DNA from: Cryobacterium sp. MP_M3
Lineage (GTDB): Bacteria; Actinomycetota; Actinomycetes; Actinomycetales; Microbacteriaceae
Direction of reading: 5' to 3'
DNA: 64,000 bases
Assembly (NCBI RefSeq): GCF_015752155.1
Contig: NZ_JADOVI010000002.1
Coordinates: 1-64,000 of the forward strand
This document shows, in pieces, positions 62,771-64,000 of the stretch. The stretch's first letter is position 1. Every line of letters starts with the position of its first letter. The notes below the pieces were generated by a model, which searched no databases, had not been told where the DNA came from, and saw only the letters and a program-made list of their open reading frames with translations. The position numbers and the translations under genes are program-made.

Positions 62771-64000
62771 TCAGCGGGCGTCGCCGGCGCGGGCCGCTTC
62801 CAGTTCGGCGGCATCCCGTTCCACGGTTTCCAGTTCGGCCACGAACTCCCAGGCCGCCAGCTCCCGGGTGCTCTCCTCGATGGCCGCCAGCGGAGCGAGC
62901 ACCTTCGACTCGTCGAGGGCGTTGAGTTTGCGGGCAGTCGGCAGCACCTGGCGTTCCATCGAGCCGACGAAACCGTTGTAGTCCTTGACCGTGCGCTCGA
63001 TCGAGCGGCCCAGTTTCTCGATGTGCGTCGCCGTGGTCGACAGCCGGGCATAGAGCTCGCGGCTGAGGTCGAAGAGCACCTTCGCGTCGTGGGTGAGCAC
63101 GTCCTGCTGCCAGGTGAACGCGACGGTTTTCAGCACCGACCAGAGCGTGACGGGCGAGGCGAGGGCGACCCGCTTGGAGAAGGCGAATTCCATGATGGAC
63201 GGGTCGGCCTCGAGCGCGCTCGAGACGAGCGACTCGCTGGGGATGAACGCGATCACGATTTCGGGGGAGGCCTCGAGCCCCTGCCAGTAGGCCTTGCCGC
63301 CGAGGGTGGTGATGTGATCGCGCACCGCCTTGACGTGCGCTCCGAGGAGCGCGGTGCGCCGGGCTCCCTCCGCGCCGGTCGCCGTGGCCGGAATCTGGCT
63401 CGCCTCCAGGAACGCGGAGAAGGGCACCTTGGCGTCGACGGCGATGTTCTTGCCGCCGGGCAGGTGCACGACCAAATCGGGGCGGCCGGCCCCGGCATCG
63501 GAGGTGATGCTCGCCTGCACGTCGAAGTCGACGCGCTCGATGAGGCCGGCGGCCTCGACCACGCTGCGCAGCTGGGTCTCGCCCCACACTCCTCTGGTGC
63601 TGTTGGAACGCAGGGCGGACGCCAGGGTTTCGGCGGTGCTGCGCAGGCGTTCCTCGGATTCGGTGGCGTTGCGCAGCTGCTGGCTGAGTTCGCCGTGCTG
63701 CACGCTGCGCTGGGCTTCCAGCTCGGTGACCTTCTTCTGCATGTCGGAGAGGCTCTCCCGCACGGGGGCGAGGGCCTGCAGGACCGTGCTCTCCCGCTGC
63801 TCGCGTTGCGTGCGGGCGGCTGTCTCTTCGCGCTGACGCTCCTCGAACTCGCGCGCGCGGCGCTGAGCGTCTGCGAGTTGCTCGCGGAGGGCATCCGTCG
63901 TGGCCTGCACCGACGCGAGTTCTTCGCGCAGGATGGCCGACACGCCCGCCTCGGAGGAGCGCAACTCGGCCAGCGCAACCTGGTGCCGCGCCTCCAGAAT
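62771..64000 (-). CDS. rmuC: DNA recombination protein RmuC, N-terminus beyond the window
   Basis: The visible part (about 409 codons) has a long coiled coil (LREQLADAQRRAREFEERQR and on to about residue 110 of the visible frame). The RmuC nuclease-like core follows: GVWGETQLRSVVEAAGLIE, then RPDLVVHLPGGKNIAVDAKV, then AFIPSESLVSSALEADPS. The frame stays open to the last base (EARHQVALAE upstream of the first possible TTG start), so the gene is cut by the window edge. RmuC proteins limit inversions at repeats and act in DNA-end processing. Confidence 0.92.
   Translation of the reverse strand: MLEARHQVALAELRSSEAGVSAILREELASVQATTDALREQLADAQRRAREFEERQREETAARTQREQRESTVLQALAPVRESLSDMQKKVTELEAQRSVQHGELSQQLRNATESEERLRSTAETLASALRSNSTRGVWGETQLRSVVEAAGLIERVDFDVQASITSDAGAGRPDLVVHLPGGKNIAVDAKVPFSAFLEASQIPATATGAEGARRTALLGAHVKAVRDHITTLGGKAYWQGLEASPEIVIAFIPSESLVSSALEADPSIMEFAFSKRVALASPVTLWSVLKTVAFTWQQDVLTHDAKVLFDLSRELYARLSTTATHIEKLGRSIERTVKDYNGFVGSMERQVLPTARKLNALDESKVLAPLAAIEESTRELAAWEFVAELETVERDAAELEAARAGDAR

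Overview
The window looks like chromosome of a high-GC actinobacterium, most likely a Microbacteriaceae (Cryobacterium/Leifsonia-like) species. The support is strong GC3 bias, a mycothiol gene (mca next to a DUF4307 gene), lineage-typical DUF4245, DUF4307 and DUF6264 proteins, the conserved block fumC - carbonic anhydrase - DUF4245 - xseB - xseA - ispH - fbaA - glpX, and several probably leaderless GTG/ATG starts placed 6-7 bases after a -10 box. The family placement is inference; no rRNA gene is present to confirm it.

Region 1 (about 1-13,650) is accessory DNA, visibly less GC-rich than the rest. It begins with insertion-sequence-end-like repeats and a zinc alcohol dehydrogenase pseudogene. 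It then carries a complete sugar/glycoside catabolic locus: class I mannose-6-phosphate isomerase, ROK kinase, LacI regulator, a divergent GH42-like glycosidase, an ABC sugar-uptake system (lipoprotein plus two permeases, no ATPase) and an ADP-ribosylglycohydrolase-fold protein. Three near-identical palindromes lie upstream of the ROK gene, lacI and the glycosidase, which suggests a local LacI regulon. The region ends in wreckage: two collapsed GAF-ANTAR regulator genes, an IS481-type transposase relic with triple end repeats, and a tRNA 3'-end fragment. It reads like an integrated island with a decayed right border.

Region 2 (13.7-23.2 kb) holds a small redox/stress cluster (CGNR zinc-finger regulator, AhpD-like protein, PNPOx-like flavoprotein, two NTF2-fold proteins, FMN reductase), the acetoin branch (LysR regulator divergent from alsS-alsD), a 2H phosphoesterase, and an overlapping WbqC/PIG-L pair probably for glycan modification. 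Region 3 (23.3-31 kb) has a Ppx/GppA phosphatase, a DUF2871 membrane protein, a MacB-type ABC exporter divergent from a two-component system whose kinase is split by one missing G, and a large Ig-like cell-envelope protein.

Region 4 (31-36.4 kb) is the most unusual locus: four translationally coupled genes for an MFS transporter, a PLP amino acid deaminase/aldolase, an FAD lactone/alditol oxidase and a GH1-fold protein. Both GH1 catalytic glutamates are replaced (NEP is NDP; TENG is TANG), although glycone-binding residues remain.

Region 5 (36.4-64 kb) is mostly core genome: an ABC-2 exporter, LemA and HtpX, a YcaQ-like glycosylase, a PotABCD-like importer, an AI-2E-type permease, ilvA, greA, mca, a hemolysin III/PAQR protein, uppS, a class V aminotransferase-like protein, PIN-PhoH, fumC, carbonic anhydrase, exonuclease VII, ispH, fbaA, glpX and rmuC (cut by the window edge). 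Convergent gene pairs are separated by clear hairpins, and two copies of a TCTCGACAGGCTCGA-type palindrome lie between genes.
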